Shown here piece by piece: positions 62,489 to 64,000 of a stretch of 64,000 bases of DNA. The DNA comes from Mastigamoeba balamuthi (Eukaryota; Evosea; Mastigamoebida; Mastigamoebidae), in the NCBI GenBank assembly GCA_902651635.1, contig CACRSC010000048.1, positions 1 to 64,000 on the forward strand. The letters run 5' to 3'. Numbering within the stretch: position 1 is the first letter of the stretch; the number at the start of each line of letters is the position of its first letter. The notes under the pieces are model-generated. The model was not told the origin of the DNA. It worked only from the letters and a program-made list of their open reading frames with translations, and made no database searches. The position numbers and the translations under genes are program-made.

Positions 62489-64000
62489 CTCCGCGGGGGG
62501 CGCTGCACCCGCGGGCAGGGCCCGACCCGCGCCTGGGGGAGGGAGTGAGCTGGCAGGCCTGGTCCATCAACGCCGAGCTCGACCGCCTCGCCCGCGAGGG
62601 CGCCTCTGCCCTGCAGCAGCAGCAGCAGCAGTGCCAGCAGCAGCAGCAGCAGCAGGAGGCCCTGCAGGCCCTGCAGGCCCCGCAGCAGCAGCAGCAGCAG
62701 CAGAGGACGGTGGAGGAGATACTGGAGACGTGCAGGGTGCGGCTGCCCGCTGAGAGCGCAGACGTGTACGGGCAGTGGCCCATGCAGGACGCCGTCGACC
62801 TCGTCCGCTGCTCGCTCTGCGCCCGCGTCGTCTCGGCCCGCTGCTTCCGCCGCCACGCCGAGCGCTGCACGGGGCCCCCCGCCGCGGCTGCAGTGCCAGC
62901 AGCGCTCCTGCAGCAGCAGCAGCAGCAGCACGCGATCGTGGCGACGGTCAAGCTGCAGCGCCAGGCGTCGCTGTCGCCCCAGGCCCCCGAGGGCCCTGCG
63001 CACGAGCCGCTCCACAAGCGCCGCAAGAGGCTGGCGGCCCCCGCGGAGCAGCCGCAGCAGCAGCAGCAGCAGGGCGACGCCGTGGCTGCGGTCGTCAAGC
63101 CCGAGCCCTCGGCCGACCCCGAGATCGCGGCCCTCGTCGAGCGCGCCAGGACCGTCACCCCAGCGCCCCTCGAGACCTGTGCGGGCCCCCTCTCCCCCCG
63201 CCAGCGCCCCACGCAGGCCGCTGACCCCCAGGCTGCTCGCCAGACACACACCCGTGGCCCAACAGGCTGCGCAGGCTGCACGGCCTCTCGGTGCAGTCGC
63301 GCACTGCGCTGCGCGAGGGCTTCGCCTCCAACAGCCCCACGCACGCGGGCTCGCCGTCGCTGCAGCAGCAACAGCAGCAGCAGCAGCAGCCGCCGTCGCA
63401 GCAGCACGAGCCCAGCCCGCAGGCGCCATCGCCCGGCACCCCTGCGGCCGCGCTGCACGCGCCGGCGGCACCTGTGCGCCACGGCGCTTCGGGCAGGGGA
63501 GCGCGCGCGGGCACGTCGAGGGCCAAGGGCACCAAGAGGGCCGCTGTGTCCGCCGCCGCACCCGCCGCGGTCGCCGCGCCCCCGCCCCCGCCGCCCGTGC
63601 CGGCGCCCGTCGTGCAGGCGATGCCCGCCCCCGCGGACGAGCCCATGCTGGCGCCCGCCGCGGCAGCGCCCTCTGCCCCCCTGCAGCAGCAGCCGCAGCT
63701 GCAGCCGCAGCAGCAGCAGCTCAAGCCGCAACAGCAGCAGGCGCTGCAGCAGCAGAGGCCCCGCGTGTACAGCATGGCGCCCGGGGGAGTGCCGCCGCCG
63801 CAGCTGGTGCCCCAGCAGGTCATCCAGCAGCGCAGCAGCGCCATGGCCGCCGCAGCCGCCGCAGCCGCCGCCGCGGGGCGCGGCATCGGCATCGCGCCCT
63901 GCGCCTCGTCGCCCGCGACGGCCGCCGCCGCCGCCGCTGCGGCCGCTGCGGCCGCGACGGTGGCGGCGACCAAGAACGCCATGGGCAGCAGCATCGCGGG
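61929..64000 (+). CDS. Sgf73/ataxin-7-like zinc-finger protein (partial at right edge)
   Basis: A tiny first exon (ATG at 61929, MAQ) splices over an intron ending at 62074 into EPPPADAPLPAAP. Polyglutamine-rich segments frame an ordered block: SWQAWSINAELDRLA, RTVEEILETCRVRLP and AVDLVRCSLCARVVSARCFR with RHAERC, a C2HC knuckle of the Sgf73/ataxin-7/Sgf11 kind. Such fingers anchor the deubiquitinase module of SAGA. A KRRKR basic patch follows. After an intron near 63179-63266 the frame continues with RLHGLSVQSRTALREGF and low-complexity Q/A/P sequence to the window end. The start is tentative because AAATATC boxes (62046-62068) lie inside the proposed intron. Function by family only. Confidence 0.55.
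62046..62068 (+). promoter_or_regulatory. AAATATC boxes near the Sgf73-like gene start
   Basis: AAATATCGCG and CAAATATCTCC immediately before the main exon. Either promoter elements of a shorter transcript or intronic copies of the recurrent element. Confidence 0.35.

Overview
The window is nuclear DNA from a GC-rich, intron-bearing unicellular eukaryote. Signs are short spliceosomal introns (about 33-80 nt, a few longer), codon use driven to G/C at third positions, many CAG-encoded polyglutamine tracts, and genes packed on both strands with a few hundred bases between them. Twin-domain 12-TM cyclases, a SAGA-type zinc-finger protein, a CCAR-type protein, a Kir channel and GTATTTAAA-like boxes would fit an amoebozoan or another free-living protist, but the species cannot be named from sequence alone. 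No bacterial operons, rRNA, tRNA, CRISPR or recognisable virus-like element was found. Two runs of N (21984-22144 and 45502-45791) are assembly gaps.

Left part (1-18 kb): an AT-rich non-coding island ends in a perfect hairpin. It is followed by an APC5 homologue (+), a receptor-type cyclic-nucleotide phosphodiesterase with an extracellular Cache-like sensor (+), a RhoGEF-like protein with DFDDF repeats (-), an N-myristoylated-type EF-hand sensor (-), V-ATPase subunit H (+), a four-TM protein (-) and an AFG2/SPATA5-type double AAA ATPase (-).

Middle (19-37 kb): a cysteine-rich type I membrane protein (+), an IQ/coiled-coil protein broken by a gap (-), a SPOC-domain protein (-), a short unknown protein (-), a nucleolin-like protein (+), a small TM protein (-), an FN3-type surface protein (-), and a head-to-tail pair of 12-TM twin-domain nucleotidyl cyclase homologues (+) whose catalytic residues are largely missing.

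Right part (37-64 kb): gamma-tubulin complex component GCP3 (-), a conserved-type unknown (-), a RING protein (+), a CCAR1/DBC1 homologue (-), a small four-exon gene reconstructed here (+), a Kir-type potassium channel (-), a GPI-anchored GH16-like protein (-), an RSZ-type SR splicing factor (+), an LRR/coiled-coil protein (-), a multi-TM protein (+), an RBR ubiquitin ligase (-), a divergent Rab-like GTPase (+), a UIM protein (+) and an Sgf73/ataxin-7-like protein running off the right edge (+).

Three sequence-level patterns cut across genes. (1) GC-AG introns with the donor GCACG occur repeatedly beside GTGCG donors. (2) A GATATC/AATATC-type AT element sits upstream of many start codons, on either strand. 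(3) A 12-13-mer, TGATGCGACGTTT, is dispersed through introns and intergenic DNA. Functionally the window is rich in cyclic-nucleotide signalling, ubiquitin biology and nuclear RNA/chromatin factors. Nothing suggests co-transcription; these are individual eukaryotic genes.
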